DNA of 64,000 nt from the NCBI GenBank assembly GCA_021776525.1, contig JAJFFT010000006.1:434001-498000 (forward strand), in the 5' to 3' direction. This document shows, piece after piece, positions 16,747 to 27,042 of the stretch; within the stretch, counting starts at the first letter, position 1, and every line of letters begins with the position of its first letter. The translations under genes were made by a program, and so were the position numbers. Source of the DNA: Robiginitomaculum sp. (GTDB taxonomy: Bacteria > Pseudomonadota > Alphaproteobacteria > Caulobacterales > Maricaulaceae). Under the pieces are notes generated by a model. The model was not told where the DNA came from. It did no database searches and saw nothing but the letters and a program-made list of their open reading frames with translations.

Positions 16747-18306
16747 ATGAAAACCGTGTTGTTACTGTCATCACAATCGGCCACCAGTCATGTGGGGGCA
16801 TCGGCGGCCACTTTTGCGTTACAACGCATGGGCGTAGAAGTGATTACCCTGCCTACCGTATTGCTGGGCCGGCACCCGGGTTGGGGTGATCCGGGCATGG
16901 TGGAAATTGACGCAGACGGCTTGTCACGCATGTTTCTGGCGGTTCAGGCCCAGGGTGCATTAGACCGCGTTGATGCGGTGGTCACTGGTTATTTTCGCTC
17001 GTCCCGACAAATCACGGCAGCAGCGGCGATGATTGATTATACACGCGCCGCAAAAAAAGACGTTCTGGTGGTGGTCGATCCGGTTATGGGCGACGAGCCA
17101 GACGGTCTTTATGTGCCCGACGCCGTGGCCGAGGCGCTGATCCGGGACCTTGTCCCCCGTGCCGACATCATCACCCCCAACGCCTGGGAACTGGCCCACA
17201 TTGCCGACCGGCCTGTGTTTGACGAGGGCTCTGCCGTCGAAGCGGCCCGCTCGCTTAATTGCCCACTGGTGATTGCCACTTCAACCCCCAGTGCCGCTCA
17301 GTGCGCCACCCTGGCCATTGAAAAAGACAGCGCCTGGTGCGTCTCCACACCGTGCTATAAAAACGTGCCGCGCGGCACAGGTGATTTGCTTACCGCATTG
17401 TTTACCGCGCACTTGCTGGGCGGAAAAACCAACCGCGCCGCGCTGGAAACCTCGGTTTCGTCAATAGATATGGTGCTCAGCGAAGCACAACGTTTGAACA
17501 CGCCCGAACTGCCTCTGGTGGCCACTCAGGACCGTCTGGTCAGTCCGCGCACCGGCGTTTCCGCCAGACCACCCTTACAGGCCCGCCGCCACGCCCGCTG
17601 GGTTGCCGGTATGGATGGCTGTCCCGGGGGCTGGATTGCCGTCATGTTGGACGTCACGGGCCAGCACACGCCCATCATGCGCCCCTTGCGCGGGTTTTGG
17701 GACGTGCTTCTGACCCCGGAACGCCCCGAAATTGTTGCCGTGGATATGCCCATCGGGTTTTTGGAAAAGGCCGTGCGCGGTGGCCGCGGCTGTGAGCGCG
17801 CCGCCCGCGAACGTCTGGGTCCGCGCAAATCATCGGTGTTTTCATCGCCCAGTCGGCGGGCGCTCTATACCACCAGTTATGAGGCCGCCTGTGCAGCCAA
17901 TGCCAAATCTGGCGAACACGCCCCCAAACTTTCGCAACAAACCTATGGTTTGTTTGATAAAATGCGCGAGATTGATGCACGCATAACCCCGGACCTGCAA
18001 AGCCGGGTTTTTGAAACCCACCCGGAATTGTGCTTTACCCTGATGCGCGAGGGCGAGCCCTGTGCCCATTCCAAGAAAACCTCGGATGGAGAGCACGAAC
18101 GCATAGAGGCCTTGCAGAAAATTGGCTTTGATCCGGAGTTTTTAAAGACAGAAACCTTCACGCCTTTTGGCAATGTGCGCGATGACTTCCTGGACGCCTG
18201 TGCCTGTGCCTGGTCGGCCCAGCGCATCTTGTTTGATGCTGCCGAAATACTCCCCCACGAACCTGCACGCGATGCCAACGGCTTAGAGATGGCCATACGG
18301 GGTTAG
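16747..18306 (+). CDS. Fusion protein: PdxY-type pyridoxal kinase plus DUF429 RNase H-fold domain
   Basis: A single open frame of 519 residues joins two domains. Residues 1 to about 255 are a ribokinase-fold pyridoxal kinase (SSQSATSHVGASAA, VVVDPVMGDEPDGLYV, the catalytic GTGD in PRGTGDLLTALF) that would phosphorylate vitamin B6 vitamers. Residues about 283-515 are DUF429, a predicted nuclease of RNase H fold (GMDGCPGGWIAVML, VAVDMPIGF, DDFLDACACAW), each segment bearing an acidic residue. A proline/arginine-rich linker lies between them. There is no stop or frameshift. The ATG at 16747 is preferred to 16738 because homologues begin KTVLLLSSQSA. How the two activities relate is unknown. Confidence 0.85.
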   Translation: MKTVLLLSSQSATSHVGASAATFALQRMGVEVITLPTVLLGRHPGWGDPGMVEIDADGLSRMFLAVQAQGALDRVDAVVTGYFRSSRQITAAAAMIDYTRAAKKDVLVVVDPVMGDEPDGLYVPDAVAEALIRDLVPRADIITPNAWELAHIADRPVFDEGSAVEAARSLNCPLVIATSTPSAAQCATLAIEKDSAWCVSTPCYKNVPRGTGDLLTALFTAHLLGGKTNRAALETSVSSIDMVLSEAQRLNTPELPLVATQDRLVSPRTGVSARPPLQARRHARWVAGMDGCPGGWIAVMLDVTGQHTPIMRPLRGFWDVLLTPERPEIVAVDMPIGFLEKAVRGGRGCERAARERLGPRKSSVFSSPSRRALYTTSYEAACAANAKSGEHAPKLSQQTYGLFDKMREIDARITPDLQSRVFETHPELCFTLMREGEPCAHSKKTSDGEHERIEALQKIGFDPEFLKTETFTPFGNVRDDFLDACACAWSAQRILFDAAEILPHEPARDANGLEMAIRG

Positions 18307-18320
18307 GCTTTTTAAGCCAT

Positions 18321-20129
18321 TTATTCGCCGTCCATTTTCAGCGCCGCGATAAAGGCGGTTTGAGGAATTTCCACCTTGCCGAACTGGCGCATTTTCTTCT
18401 TCCCCGCCTTTTGTTTGTCCAAAAGCTTGCGTTTACGTGTCGCATCGCCGCCATAACATTTGGCGGTCACATCCTTGCGCATAGCAGCAATGGTTTCGCG
18501 GGCAATGACCCGCCCACCAATGGCCGCCTGAATCGGGATTTTGAACAAATGGCGTGGGATCAGGTCTTTCAGCTTTTCGCACATCAGACGGCCACGGGCC
18601 TCGGCGCGAGAGCGGTGCACCAGCATGGAGAGCGCATCCACCGGTTCGGCATTAACCAGAATTGACATTTTCACCAGATCACCGTCGCGATAGCCAATCA
18701 TGGAATAATCAAAGCTGGCATAGCCCTTGGTCAGAGATTTCAGGCGATCATAAAAATCAAACACCACTTCGTTGAGCGGCAATTCATATTCGATCATCGC
18801 CCGCGCCCCGACATAGGTCAGCGCCGTTTGTACGCCGCGCCGATCCTGACAGAGCTTCAATACCGCACCCACATATTCGTCCGGCGTTAATATGGTGGCC
18901 TTGATCCATGGCTCGGCAATGCTGTCTATGCGCACAGGGTCGGGCATATCAGCGGGGTTATGCAGCGCCATTTCGCTGCCATCATTCATGGTGATCTGAT
19001 AAACAACACTAGGCGCGGTGGCGATCAGGTCGAGATTAAACTCCCGCTCCAGGCGCTCTTGTATGATCTCAAGGTGCAACAGCCCCAAAAATCCACAGCG
19101 AAAACCAAAACCCAAGGCCGCGGAGGTTTCCATCTCATAGGAAAAACTGGCATCATTGAGGCGCAATTTACCTACGGCGGCGCGCAGGTCTTCAAAGTCA
19201 GCGGCATCAACCGGAAATATGCCGCAAAACACCACCGGCTGAACCGGGCGAAAGCCTTCTAAGGCTTCCTGTGTTGGGCGTTTTTCCTCGGTAATGGTGT
19301 CGCCCACAGCGGCATCCGCTACTTCTTTGATCGACGCTGTAAAAAAACCAATTTCACCAGGCCCCAAAGAGGCTTTTTCCTCGGCCTTGGGACGAAACAC
19401 CCCGACCCGGTCCAACGTATAGGATGAGCCATTAGACATCATCTTAATGCGCATGCCCTTTTTAGCCGTGCCCTCCAGCATCCGAAACAGCACCACAACG
19501 CCCAGATAAGTATCGTACCAGGCGTCAACCAACAGGGCCTTTAATGGCGCCTCTGGATCGCCAGACTTTGGTGCAGGCAATTGCCTGACAATGGCTTCCA
19601 GAACCTCAGATATGCCTTGGCCAGTTTTGGCAGAAACTTCAATGGCATCGCTTGCGTCCAGACCAATCACGTCCTCGATCTGTTGGCGAATGCGGTCTGG
19701 TTCGGCGGCCGGCAGGTCAATTTTGTTCAGAACCGACACGATATCATGATCGTGGTCCAGCGCCTGATAAACATTGGCTAGAGTTTGGGCCTCAACCCCC
19801 TGGCTGGCATCTACAACCAACAGTGAACCTTCGCACGCCGACAATGACCGCGAGACCTCATAGGCAAAATCCACATGGCCCGGCGTGTCCATCAGGTTGA
19901 GCACATAGTTCTGGCCATCCTTAGCCGTATAATCCAGCCGAACGGTCTGCGCCTTAATGGTGATGCCGCGCTCGCGCTCAATATCCATGCTGTCCAGCAC
20001 CTGCTCTTTCATTTCGCGCGCGGTGAGGCCCCCGGTCTCCTGGATCAGGCGATCGGCAAGAGTGGATTTTCCATGGTCAATATGGGCGACAATGGCAAAA
20101 TTACGGATATGTTCAGGATTTATACTCAT
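18321..20129 (-). CDS. lepA: Elongation factor 4 (LepA) translational GTPase
   Basis: Ribosome-dependent GTPase that remodels stalled or mis-translocated ribosomes. The start is set at [28 protein letters not shown], the family position, which gives 602 residues; the track ORF adds 12. The G motifs are [15 protein letters not shown] and NKIDLP. The LepA-specific C-terminal domain ([28 protein letters not shown]) is complete. Neighbours do not add to its role. Confidence 0.97.
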   Translation of the reverse strand: MSINPEHIRNFAIVAHIDHGKSTLADRLIQETGGLTAREMKEQVLDSMDIERERGITIKAQTVRLDYTAKDGQNYVLNLMDTPGHVDFAYEVSRSLSACEGSLLVVDASQGVEAQTLANVYQALDHDHDIVSVLNKIDLPAAEPDRIRQQIEDVIGLDASDAIEVSAKTGQGISEVLEAIVRQLPAPKSGDPEAPLKALLVDAWYDTYLGVVVLFRMLEGTAKKGMRIKMMSNGSSYTLDRVGVFRPKAEEKASLGPGEIGFFTASIKEVADAAVGDTITEEKRPTQEALEGFRPVQPVVFCGIFPVDAADFEDLRAAVGKLRLNDASFSYEMETSAALGFGFRCGFLGLLHLEIIQERLEREFNLDLIATAPSVVYQITMNDGSEMALHNPADMPDPVRIDSIAEPWIKATILTPDEYVGAVLKLCQDRRGVQTALTYVGARAMIEYELPLNEVVFDFYDRLKSLTKGYASFDYSMIGYRDGDLVKMSILVNAEPVDALSMLVHRSRAEARGRLMCEKLKDLIPRHLFKIPIQAAIGGRVIARETIAAMRKDVTAKCYGGDATRKRKLLDKQKAGKKKMRQFGKVEIPQTAFIAALKMDGE

Positions 20130-20223
20130 AAGCGGGGACTTAGCAGCAAGAACACCTTGCGCCAAGCACCCTTTCCATCACGAGCAAAGCGCGCCATTAT
20201 TCAAATTCTTACCGGAGGCCGCC

Positions 20224-20796
20224 ATGTACCGACGCTTTTTCATTTTTACTTTTCTGATGACCGGTTTAATGACCCATGGCGTGAGCGCGCAAAACGCACC
20301 CGCGGACGGTGAGGCCACATATTCCAGCACCGAGGTCACCCACGCGGTTTCAGACTTTTTCGGAGTTACATCCGAAGCGGCCGGTTCGGCCGTGGAGAGC
20401 ATTTTCTCTAAACAGGGACGCCCTGTGGGGTATATTTATGGCGGTGAAGGTGCCGCCGCAGTGGGTGTCGGCCTGCGTTATGGCAAAGGCACAATGATCT
20501 TAAAAGACGGCACCAACAAAACCGTTTACTGGCAAGGGCCCTCCGTGGGCTTTGACATTGGCGGTAACGGCGCGAAGGTTTTTACCCTGATCTATGGTCT
20601 GCATGATGCAGAGCAGATTTATAAACGTTTTCCCGGAGTCGATGGCTCGGCCTATCTGATTGCCGGCATGGGGATCAATTATCAGATCGGACACGGCATG
20701 ACGCTGGTCCCGATCCGTTCGGGCGGGGGCTTACGCCTTGGGGCCAATGTCGGCTATCTGAAATATAGTCGGAAACGCAAAATTCTGCCGTTTTAG
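20224..20796 (+). CDS. DUF1134 secreted protein
   Basis: Exported protein of 190 residues in the DUF1134 family, common in alphaproteobacteria and of unknown function. GGAGG lies just before the ATG. A signal peptide (FFIFTFLMTGLMTHGVSAQ) precedes the conserved body: GYIYGGEGAAAVGVGLRYGKG, WQGPSVGFDIGGNGAKVFTLIYGL, and GMGINYQIGHGMTLVPIRSGGGLRLGANVGYLKYS. The glycine-rich alternating pattern suggests a membrane-associated or periplasmic beta structure. Confidence 0.88.
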   Translation: MYRRFFIFTFLMTGLMTHGVSAQNAPADGEATYSSTEVTHAVSDFFGVTSEAAGSAVESIFSKQGRPVGYIYGGEGAAAVGVGLRYGKGTMILKDGTNKTVYWQGPSVGFDIGGNGAKVFTLIYGLHDAEQIYKRFPGVDGSAYLIAGMGINYQIGHGMTLVPIRSGGGLRLGANVGYLKYSRKRKILPF

Positions 20797-21125
20797 GACC
20801 CCCGAACCGGGGCCTGCGCCCGGTCATCCAGACCATAATCCCGCAAGACCTGCGCCACACGAATGCGGTACGCTCTGAACACTTGTGTCCGCCCTGTATT
20901 TTGCGCAGCGCGGTGCATCTGCATATCTCGCCATGCAGCCACCGCCTGCTCATCACGAAAAAAAGACAAAGATAAAATGCGGCTTTCATCGCTTAGGCTT
21001 TGAAAACGTTCGACCGAGATAAACCCGTCAATCTTTTCAAGCTCAACACGTAGCTTTGCAGCAATATCCAGATAGCGCTGCTTATGATCAGCATGCGGCT
21101 CGACCTCAAAAATTACCGCAATCAT
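20793..21125 (-). CDS. ABM-like (antibiotic biosynthesis monooxygenase) small dimeric barrel protein
   Basis: Ferredoxin-like alpha/beta barrel protein of 110 residues. The pattern [37 protein letters not shown], and [23 protein letters not shown] is typical of ABM-domain proteins of the heme-degrading or quinol-oxidising types. The gene overlaps the upstream NIPSNAP gene by 4 bases, forming a two-gene unit divergent from an ArsR regulator. The substrate is unknown. Confidence 0.8.
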   Translation of the reverse strand: MIAVIFEVEPHADHKQRYLDIAAKLRVELEKIDGFISVERFQSLSDESRILSLSFFRDEQAVAAWRDMQMHRAAQNTGRTQVFRAYRIRVAQVLRDYGLDDRAQAPVRGS

Positions 21126-21451
21126 AAAACCACCGTTTTGCTGTGCGGCGCAGAGGCCAGTTTCAAAAATGTGCGCTCTTCGCGCAGGATAAACTTTTCC
21201 CGCTGGGCAAAAGCGTAGTTTTCCTGCCCTAGAGGGTCGGCGGCAAGGCGGGTTTTATACGCCTCATATGCAGCAAGGCTTTCAACCGAATAAATGCCAT
21301 AAGCCAAAGTGGTTGATCCTTCATGGGGGGCAAAATAGCCGATCAGGGCCGCACCGCACCGTGGAATGGCCTGCCCCCAGTTTTGCGCATAACGCACAAA
21401 CTCATCCTTTTTTGTCGGGTCGATCTGATATTGAATTATACAGGTGATCAT
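21122..21451 (-). CDS. NIPSNAP family protein
   Basis: Small dimeric alpha/beta-barrel protein of 109 residues. The start is placed at the ATG of [18 protein letters not shown], preceded by AAGGAGCACGTC; the track ORF extends 35 residues upstream into the divergent promoter. The NIPSNAP-like text includes [26 protein letters not shown] and [23 protein letters not shown]. It is translated just before, and overlaps, the ABM gene. These proteins often travel with ArsR-type regulators; the substrate is unknown. Confidence 0.82.
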   Translation of the reverse strand: MITCIIQYQIDPTKKDEFVRYAQNWGQAIPRCGAALIGYFAPHEGSTTLAYGIYSVESLAAYEAYKTRLAADPLGQENYAFAQREKFILREERTFLKLASAPHSKTVVL

Positions 21452-21500
21452 GACGTGCTCCTTGTCTGAGCACAGCGTCGCATATTGTTTGCGTCTGATG

Positions 21501-21518
21501 CTTCGGTTATAGTCGAAG
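21501..21518. promoter_or_regulatory. Dyad operator candidate of the ArsR/NIPSNAP divergent region
   Basis: The inverted repeat CTTCG-N8-CGAAG lies immediately before the ArsR start codon and within the 68-base gap to the divergent NIPSNAP gene. Its place fits an ArsR-family operator controlling both sides. Confidence 0.55.
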
Positions 21519-21519
21519 T

Positions 21520-22200
21520 ATGAAAAACGGACCAAATATAGCATTATTGGGATCACTGATCGGTGATCCGGCGCGCACTAATATCTTACTGGCCCTGATG
21601 AGCGGCAAAGCCCTGACGGCCAGTGAACTTGCGCTGGAGGCCGGGATCACCCCACAAACCGCCAGCACCCATCTGGCCAAACTTTTGGATGCCAAACTGC
21701 TCCGCCTGCACAAACAGGGACGGCACCGGTATTTCGCACTGGCAGACGATGATGTGGGACATTTGCTGGAAACCATGATGGGGCTGGCGGCAAAGCTCGG
21801 CCATTCCCGCACCCGTACAGGCCCCAAAGATCCGGCCATGCGCAAAGCTCGTGTCTGTTATAATCATCTGGCTGGGGAATATGGTGTGCACATGCTGAAC
21901 AGCATGCTCGCGCAAGGATACCTTAGTGCCGCAGCAGAGCAGATCGAACTAACCGCGGCCGGCGAAAACTTTCTTCAAAGGCTGGGGCTAGACATCAAGG
22001 CGCTTTCCCGGAAAAGGCGGCCGGTCTGCAAGCCCTGTCTGGACTGGAGCGCCCGTCGTCCCCATCTTGCCGGCACCCTTGGCACCGCTTTGCTCAACCA
22101 TTTTTATGAAAGCAAATGGGCCCATCGGCAAGAGGGAACCAGAGTTGTGGATTTTTCGCCCGTTGGAGAAAAACTGTTCTTTTCTGCCTTTCCCCTTTAG
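21520..22200 (+). CDS. ArsR-family winged-helix repressor with C-terminal extension
   Basis: Regulator of 226 residues. The N-terminal winged helix ([64 protein letters not shown]) is canonical for ArsR. The C-terminal half carries a second helical domain with a cysteine pair ([27 protein letters not shown]) seen in the longer ArsR-type regulators of small-molecule or thiol-responsive systems. It is divergent from the NIPSNAP/ABM pair and likely controls it through the dyad at 21501-21518. The effector is unknown. Confidence 0.85.
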   Translation: MKNGPNIALLGSLIGDPARTNILLALMSGKALTASELALEAGITPQTASTHLAKLLDAKLLRLHKQGRHRYFALADDDVGHLLETMMGLAAKLGHSRTRTGPKDPAMRKARVCYNHLAGEYGVHMLNSMLAQGYLSAAAEQIELTAAGENFLQRLGLDIKALSRKRRPVCKPCLDWSARRPHLAGTLGTALLNHFYESKWAHRQEGTRVVDFSPVGEKLFFSAFPL

Positions 22201-22841
22201 ACACCCAGCGGCACAACCTTAAGTTCTGGCCACAGCTTTTTCATTCGTGTTGTTTTTTTGGCATAAGATGCGGGTGAAATATCTGCGCCGTCGCTGCGTG
22301 GGCGAATAGTAAACCCAAAAACATCGCCCAAACCAAAAGGCGCGTGAATAACCAGACCACCCTTTTCGTCTGGCGCTGCACCCACAGCATTACAGGGCGA
22401 CATATAGCGTTCCAGTGATTGTGCGGCGCTAGTGAGTGGTGCGTACGGCACACCAAAATGATCTTCAAACCAGAGGTGCACACGGGCCTGATTGCGCACC
22501 TCGACCTCAACCCCAAGGTCAGCAAAAGCGGCCGCACAGGCCTTGATGACCTTGTCCTCGGCCTGATAGGACAGGTCATGATTATCATAATAAACCAGGT
22601 CATAATCACGAATACCGCGCCCCGGATCATGGCCCAAAAGGCCATTCCAGACGCTTTGGTAAAGGCAACCAGAAACCAGCATACCCTCAGGCAAGGGCAG
22701 GCCTGGCATGCGTTTCCATATCTCGGCATTGATCGGGTTTTGGCCAATCAGGTCGATAAAGGCGTTTTCTTGTAACGCGGCGGATGAGGACGCATATCGC
22801 AAATGTGCTGGTCCATGGCTCACAGGCCCATCTTGCCCCAT
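22197..22841 (-). CDS. Nucleotidyltransferase-like protein (COG3575/DUF925 type)
   Basis: Protein of 214 residues resembling the COG3575 family of predicted nucleotidyltransferases: [32 protein letters not shown] contains the paired acidic residues of the Pol-beta-like catalytic strand. Later text includes [19 protein letters not shown] and [11 protein letters not shown]. Its start overlaps the end of ubiD by 22 bases, so it lies downstream in the ubiD transcript. Members have no established substrate. Confidence 0.78.
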   Translation of the reverse strand: MGQDGPVSHGPAHLRYASSSAALQENAFIDLIGQNPINAEIWKRMPGLPLPEGMLVSGCLYQSVWNGLLGHDPGRGIRDYDLVYYDNHDLSYQAEDKVIKACAAAFADLGVEVEVRNQARVHLWFEDHFGVPYAPLTSAAQSLERYMSPCNAVGAAPDEKGGLVIHAPFGLGDVFGFTIRPRSDGADISPASYAKKTTRMKKLWPELKVVPLGV

Positions 22842-24322
22842 TTTGCTGTCACTGCCGCAATGACGTCTTTATCCATTTTCATCTCGCGGCCCCATTCACG
22901 GGTGGTTTCGCCCGGCCATTTATTGGTAGCATCCAGCCCCATTTTAGAGCCAAGCCCGGAAACCGGCGAAGCAAAGTCCAGATAATCAATCGGGGTGTTT
23001 TCCACGGGCACGCAATCGCGCACAGGATCCATACGTGTAGAGATCGCCCACATCACATCTTTCCAGTCGCGGGCATTGATATCGTCATCCACAACGATCA
23101 GCCATTTTGTATAGGTAAATTGTCGCAGGTATGACCACGCGCCCATCATCACCCGCTTGGCGTGACCCGCATAGGCTTTTTTCATGGAGATAACGGCAAT
23201 GCGATAGGAACAGGCCTCGGGCGGCAACCAGAAATCGGTGATTTCAGGAAATTGCTGTTGAAGAAGCGGGATGAAAACCTCGTTTAACGCCTCGCCCAAT
23301 ACGCTGGGCTCGTCCGGTGGGCGGCCAGTATACGTGCTTAAATACATCGGGTCTTCGCGCATGGTAATGGCGCTGATCTCAAAAACCGGAAATTCCTCAA
23401 CCGAGTTATAATACCCCGTATGGTCGCCGTAAGGCCCTTCGGGCGCTGTCTTAGTTGGATGCACATGGCCTTCGATAACGATTTCGGCTTCGGCCGGTAC
23501 ATGCAAATCAATAGTTTTGCATTTAACCAGCTCGGCCTTCTTACCGCGCAACAACCCTGCAAACTGATACTCGGATAAAGTATCCGGCACTGGGGTAACG
23601 GCGGCCAAAATCGTGCCTGGGTCGGCCCCGATCACGGCAGCCAGCGGCATCGGCTTGCCCGGATTGGCCGCCTTAAAACGCGCAAATTGTTGCGCCCCAC
23701 CACGATGGGCCAACCAGCGCATTATGGTTTTATGCGGTCCCAGCTTTTGCATTCGGTAAATGCCAAGATTTGTATTGTCTTCGGCGGCTTTACCTGGGCC
23801 TTTGGTGACCACCAGTGGCCAGGTAATCAAAGGCGCCGGTTCGCCCGGCCAACAGGTCTGGATCGGCAGGCGATCCAGCGATGCGTCCTTGCCTTTTAAC
23901 ACCACCTGCTGGCAGGGGGCTTTGCGCACAGTTTTTGGCCGCATAGCCATCACAGTTTTGATTAAGGGCGCTAATTTCAGGGCATCACCAACACCGCGCG
24001 GCGGCTCGGGCTGGCGCATAAAAGCCAACAATTCGCCCACTTCACGCAAATCTTGCGCTGATGTGCGCACTTTGCCGCCCATGGTAACGCCGCGCGCCAC
24101 ACGCTCGACCGTACCAAACAGATTGATCAGCACCGGCATTTCTGCGGCTTGACCCTTTTCGGTTGTCGCATTCTCAAAAAGCACCGCCGGGCCGCCGTTA
24201 CGGATCAGGCGACAGCCAATTTCCGTCAGTTCCAGATCTGTGGAAACCGGGGTTTGTACATGCTTATAAAGGCCATCTGCCTCCAGCGCCGCCAGATAAT
24301 CTCTTAGGGAAGAATAGGTCAT
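22820..24322 (-). CDS. ubiD: UbiD-family decarboxylase (3-polyprenyl-4-hydroxybenzoate carboxy-lyase)
   Basis: Prenylated-FMN decarboxylase of the ubiquinone pathway, 500 residues, close to the E. coli enzyme. Characteristic text includes [17 protein letters not shown], the [11 protein letters not shown] region, the catalytic-site segment [10 protein letters not shown]...[12 protein letters not shown] (with the Glu/Asp residues), and [28 protein letters not shown] with the conserved acidic run. The UbiX flavin prenyltransferase is not in the window. The role is secure within the UbiD family; ubiquinone synthesis is the most likely pathway. Confidence 0.92.
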   Translation of the reverse strand: MTYSSLRDYLAALEADGLYKHVQTPVSTDLELTEIGCRLIRNGGPAVLFENATTEKGQAAEMPVLINLFGTVERVARGVTMGGKVRTSAQDLREVGELLAFMRQPEPPRGVGDALKLAPLIKTVMAMRPKTVRKAPCQQVVLKGKDASLDRLPIQTCWPGEPAPLITWPLVVTKGPGKAAEDNTNLGIYRMQKLGPHKTIMRWLAHRGGAQQFARFKAANPGKPMPLAAVIGADPGTILAAVTPVPDTLSEYQFAGLLRGKKAELVKCKTIDLHVPAEAEIVIEGHVHPTKTAPEGPYGDHTGYYNSVEEFPVFEISAITMREDPMYLSTYTGRPPDEPSVLGEALNEVFIPLLQQQFPEITDFWLPPEACSYRIAVISMKKAYAGHAKRVMMGAWSYLRQFTYTKWLIVVDDDINARDWKDVMWAISTRMDPVRDCVPVENTPIDYLDFASPVSGLGSKMGLDATNKWPGETTREWGREMKMDKDVIAAVTAKWGKMGL

Positions 24323-24369
24323 GTACCTTGCTAGCGTGCACCTTGGGTTCTGTCACGCCTTTGCGTCAC

Positions 24370-24720
24370 TTATACCGAGGCCTTAGTCCAGACAGCCAAC
24401 ACATTGCCGGATGGATCAATAAAGCCAAACCGGCTGCCGCCAGGAAAGCTGATCCGTTCCAATATTTCACCGCCCGCATCGCGAATGGCCTTTTCGCTGA
24501 TATCCAGATCGTCAGAATAAAGAATGACCATCGCGCCGCCGCGCGGCGGGCGGTTTAGTGTCGGGGCAAAGCCGCCTTCCAATCCCGCGCCGGTAAAGGC
24601 CACATAATCACTGCCATAGTCTTCAAACGCCCAGCCAAACGCGGCCCCGTAAAACGCCTTCATGGCGGATAGGTCCATAGCCGGCAGTTCTACATAGTCG
24701 ATATGGTTATTGGTGCTCAT
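24370..24720 (-). CDS. VOC superfamily (glyoxalase/bleomycin-resistance-like) protein
   Basis: Cytoplasmic protein of 116 residues with the paired beta-alpha-beta pattern of the vicinal oxygen chelate fold: IDYVELPAMDLSAMKAFYGAAFGWAFEDYG, VILYSDDLDISEKAIRDAGGEIL and the closing RFGFIDPSGNVLAVW. Candidate metal ligands are present but the reaction cannot be read. It lies 22 bases after the enoyl-CoA hydratase gene in the same direction. Confidence 0.85.
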   Translation of the reverse strand: MSTNNHIDYVELPAMDLSAMKAFYGAAFGWAFEDYGSDYVAFTGAGLEGGFAPTLNRPPRGGAMVILYSDDLDISEKAIRDAGGEILERISFPGGSRFGFIDPSGNVLAVWTKASV

Positions 24721-24742
24721 GTGTGTTTCCCCATTCTAACAT

Positions 24743-25510
24743 TTAGAAAAAATCCGGAGCGCGTTTCTCAAAAAACGCAGTGGCCGCCTCTTTGCATTCG
24801 GCACTTTGTAAACGTTCACCAAAAAGAGCACTTTCACGGGCCATACGTTGTGCCGGCGTTTCCGGCTCGCGTTTCAGCAGGTTCTTGATCAATAGAAGCG
24901 CCGCCGGTGGTTTGGCCGCCAGCGCCCTGGCACGAACCATAGCCTCGTCCATCAATGCATCCGAAGAAAACACTTCATTGACCAGACCCATATCAGCGGC
25001 ATCTCTGGCATCGTGGAAATCACCAAACATCAGCATTTGTGCTGCCTTTTTAGTGCCCACAGCAAAGGGGAGCAGAAGCGAGGACCCCGCTTCGGGCATC
25101 AGACCAAGATTGATAAATGGCATCGAAAGGCGCGCATTATCGCTGGCATAGACCAGATCACAATGCAGCAGCATGGTCGTACCAATGCCGATCGCCAAAC
25201 CATTTACCGCGGCGATAAGGGGTTTCTTGGCGCGCAATATAGCTTGCAAGAAACGCTCGACCGGCAGGTCAGCATCACCCATGCGCGCTTTAGGGTTCAA
25301 AAAAGCACTCATATCATTACCCGCGGTAAAAACATTGCCTGCGCCCGTGATCATCACCACGCGCACGGCATCGTTATCCTGTGCTGTGATGATAGCATCT
25401 GCCATCGCCGCATACATATCTTCAGTTATCGCGTTTTTCTTGTCTTCACGGTTCATGGTGACCAGACGGACGCCGTTATCATCGGTAATCAGAATGTTTT
25501 CAGTACTCAA
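24743..25510 (-). CDS. Enoyl-CoA hydratase/isomerase family protein
   Basis: Crotonase-fold enzyme of 255 residues acting on acyl-CoA thioesters. Oxyanion-hole segments are seen at VFTAGNDMSAFL and in KPLIAAVNGLAIGIGTTMLLHCDLVYASDNARLSMPFINLGLMPEAGSSLLLP. The GND and MPEAGSS regions hold acidic residues in the usual places. It could be a beta-oxidation hydratase or an isomerase. Upstream lies a MarR regulator in the same direction, which may control it. Confidence 0.88.
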   Translation of the reverse strand: MSTENILITDDNGVRLVTMNREDKKNAITEDMYAAMADAIITAQDNDAVRVVMITGAGNVFTAGNDMSAFLNPKARMGDADLPVERFLQAILRAKKPLIAAVNGLAIGIGTTMLLHCDLVYASDNARLSMPFINLGLMPEAGSSLLLPFAVGTKKAAQMLMFGDFHDARDAADMGLVNEVFSSDALMDEAMVRARALAAKPPAALLLIKNLLKREPETPAQRMARESALFGERLQSAECKEAATAFFEKRAPDFF

Positions 25511-25533
25511 AATCGTCTCCCATATGGGGTTTA

Positions 25534-25971
25534 TTAAATAAGTGGAACATTAGCGATCCGTGCCAAAAACCGATAGACCACATTCATTTCTTCAGGTGTA
25601 AAACCGCTTTCAATTTCTGCATTAAAACCCCGCAGAGCTTCTTTGACAGCCTCATGGCTGGCGCGGCCTTTTTCCGTAAGGTGGGCGCGCATGGCACGGC
25701 CATCATCCAAACAGGCTTTGCGCACTATCAAGCCGGCCTTTTCCATGCGAGTCGCAAGACCGGTAATGGCTGAGTTATTCAAATCCAGCCCCTCGGCCAG
25801 ATCAGAGAGCAGACAACCATCATGGCGGCTCAGATAAAACAAGGCGGCCCCTTGGGACACGGAAATATTTGCGCTGTGTAATAGTTTGCGATTGGCGCGC
25901 TTGAACAACCGGTTTCTAGCGCGGTCCAGCAGTAAAAACAATCGCCTGTCAATGGGTCGTGCAATGGCCAT
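25534..25971 (-). CDS. MarR-family transcription regulator
   Basis: Winged-helix dimeric regulator of about 145 residues. The HTH is GCLLSDLAEGLDLNNSAITGLATRMEKAGLIVRKACLDDGRAMRAHLTEKGRA, with the Asp-Asp-Gly-Arg wing typical of MarR. The start at MAIARPIDRRLF is preferred to the track start six residues earlier, without a decisive ribosome site. It precedes the enoyl-CoA hydratase gene by 23 bases and is divergent from an epoxide-hydrolase-like gene. A phenolic or acyl ligand is plausible but not shown. Confidence 0.85.
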   Translation of the reverse strand: MAIARPIDRRLFLLLDRARNRLFKRANRKLLHSANISVSQGAALFYLSRHDGCLLSDLAEGLDLNNSAITGLATRMEKAGLIVRKACLDDGRAMRAHLTEKGRASHEAVKEALRGFNAEIESGFTPEEMNVVYRFLARIANVPLI

Positions 25972-26042
25972 AAACGCTCTATGACACAACTATTTCATAT
26001 ATGCAATATTGCGCGCACTTTTTTTTAGGGCTAGGGTTATTC

Positions 26043-27011
26043 ATGACTGATTTTCCCGCGCCCAAACGCATTCAAACCAATGGCATCACCCTTTCCGTGC
26101 ATATGGCTGGGCCAAAAGATGGCTTGCCTGTATTATTATTACACGGCTGGCCCGAACTGGCCCGTTCATGGCTGAACCAGATCGGCCCGTTGGCACAAGC
26201 CGGGTTTCGGGTCATCGCACCTGACATGCGAGGCTTTGGTGCCTCGGACGCGCCAAAAGACCCATCCCTTTATGGCATAGACACTCTGCTTGCCGACCTG
26301 ACTGGGCTTTTGGATGCGCTGGGCATTAAAAAGGCTGTCTGGGTTGGCCATGACTGGGGCGGCCTGATCGTCTGGCCAGCAGCCTTGCTGGTGCCGACCC
26401 GCGTCGCAGGCGTTATTGGCGTCAACACCCCGCATTTACCGCGGCCGCCGATTTGCCCCATGGAAATGCTGCGCAAACGTTATGGCGATGACCATTACTT
26501 TGTCAGATTCCAAGAACAAGGTGCACCCGAAGCCTTGTTGGAAGGGCGCGAAGAGGCATTTTTTAAATTTGTCTTTGCCCGCCCCCCCAAAGTGATCACT
26601 GGTGCGCTGCCAGCAGGGGCCACACATTTGCTTAATCGATTTGCCGATTTTACAGACCGGGCAGAGGAAAATATCGCCATCCCTGCCGCCGAACGCGCCC
26701 ATTACGAACGTGCATACGCCGCGTCGGGGTTTCACGGCGGCATCAATTATTATCGCAATGTCAGCCAAAATTGGGAACGCATGAATGGGGTAAACTTGAA
26801 TGTGCATCAATTGGCTTTGATGATTGGGGCTGAGCTGGATCCATTTTTACCGCCGGTTTTTATGGAAGGCATGGAACAACGTGTCCCCAACCTTGAAAAG
26901 CACGTTATTGCGGGTTGCGGGCACTGGACCCAATGGGAAGCCCCAGATGCGTTAAGTGCCCTGATGGTAAACTGGCTCACAAAACGTCAAGACGACCTTC
27001 GTGAAGGGTGA
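26043..27011 (+). CDS. Alpha/beta hydrolase, epoxide hydrolase-like
   Basis: Hydrolase of 322 residues of the soluble epoxide hydrolase group. Visible are the oxyanion-hole HGWPELARSW, the GFGASDAP segment, the nucleophile elbow VGHDWGG (Asp nucleophile rather than Ser), and the C-terminal GCGHWTQWEAPD with the catalytic histidine. An Asp nucleophile favours epoxide hydrolase or haloalkane dehalogenase over an esterase. The start at MTDFPAPK is chosen over the track start 14 residues earlier. It is divergent from MarR. Confidence 0.87.
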   Translation: MTDFPAPKRIQTNGITLSVHMAGPKDGLPVLLLHGWPELARSWLNQIGPLAQAGFRVIAPDMRGFGASDAPKDPSLYGIDTLLADLTGLLDALGIKKAVWVGHDWGGLIVWPAALLVPTRVAGVIGVNTPHLPRPPICPMEMLRKRYGDDHYFVRFQEQGAPEALLEGREEAFFKFVFARPPKVITGALPAGATHLLNRFADFTDRAEENIAIPAAERAHYERAYAASGFHGGINYYRNVSQNWERMNGVNLNVHQLALMIGAELDPFLPPVFMEGMEQRVPNLEKHVIAGCGHWTQWEAPDALSALMVNWLTKRQDDLREG

Positions 27012-27042
27012 CGCAAGGGCCATAATCTTGATAGATTAAGCC

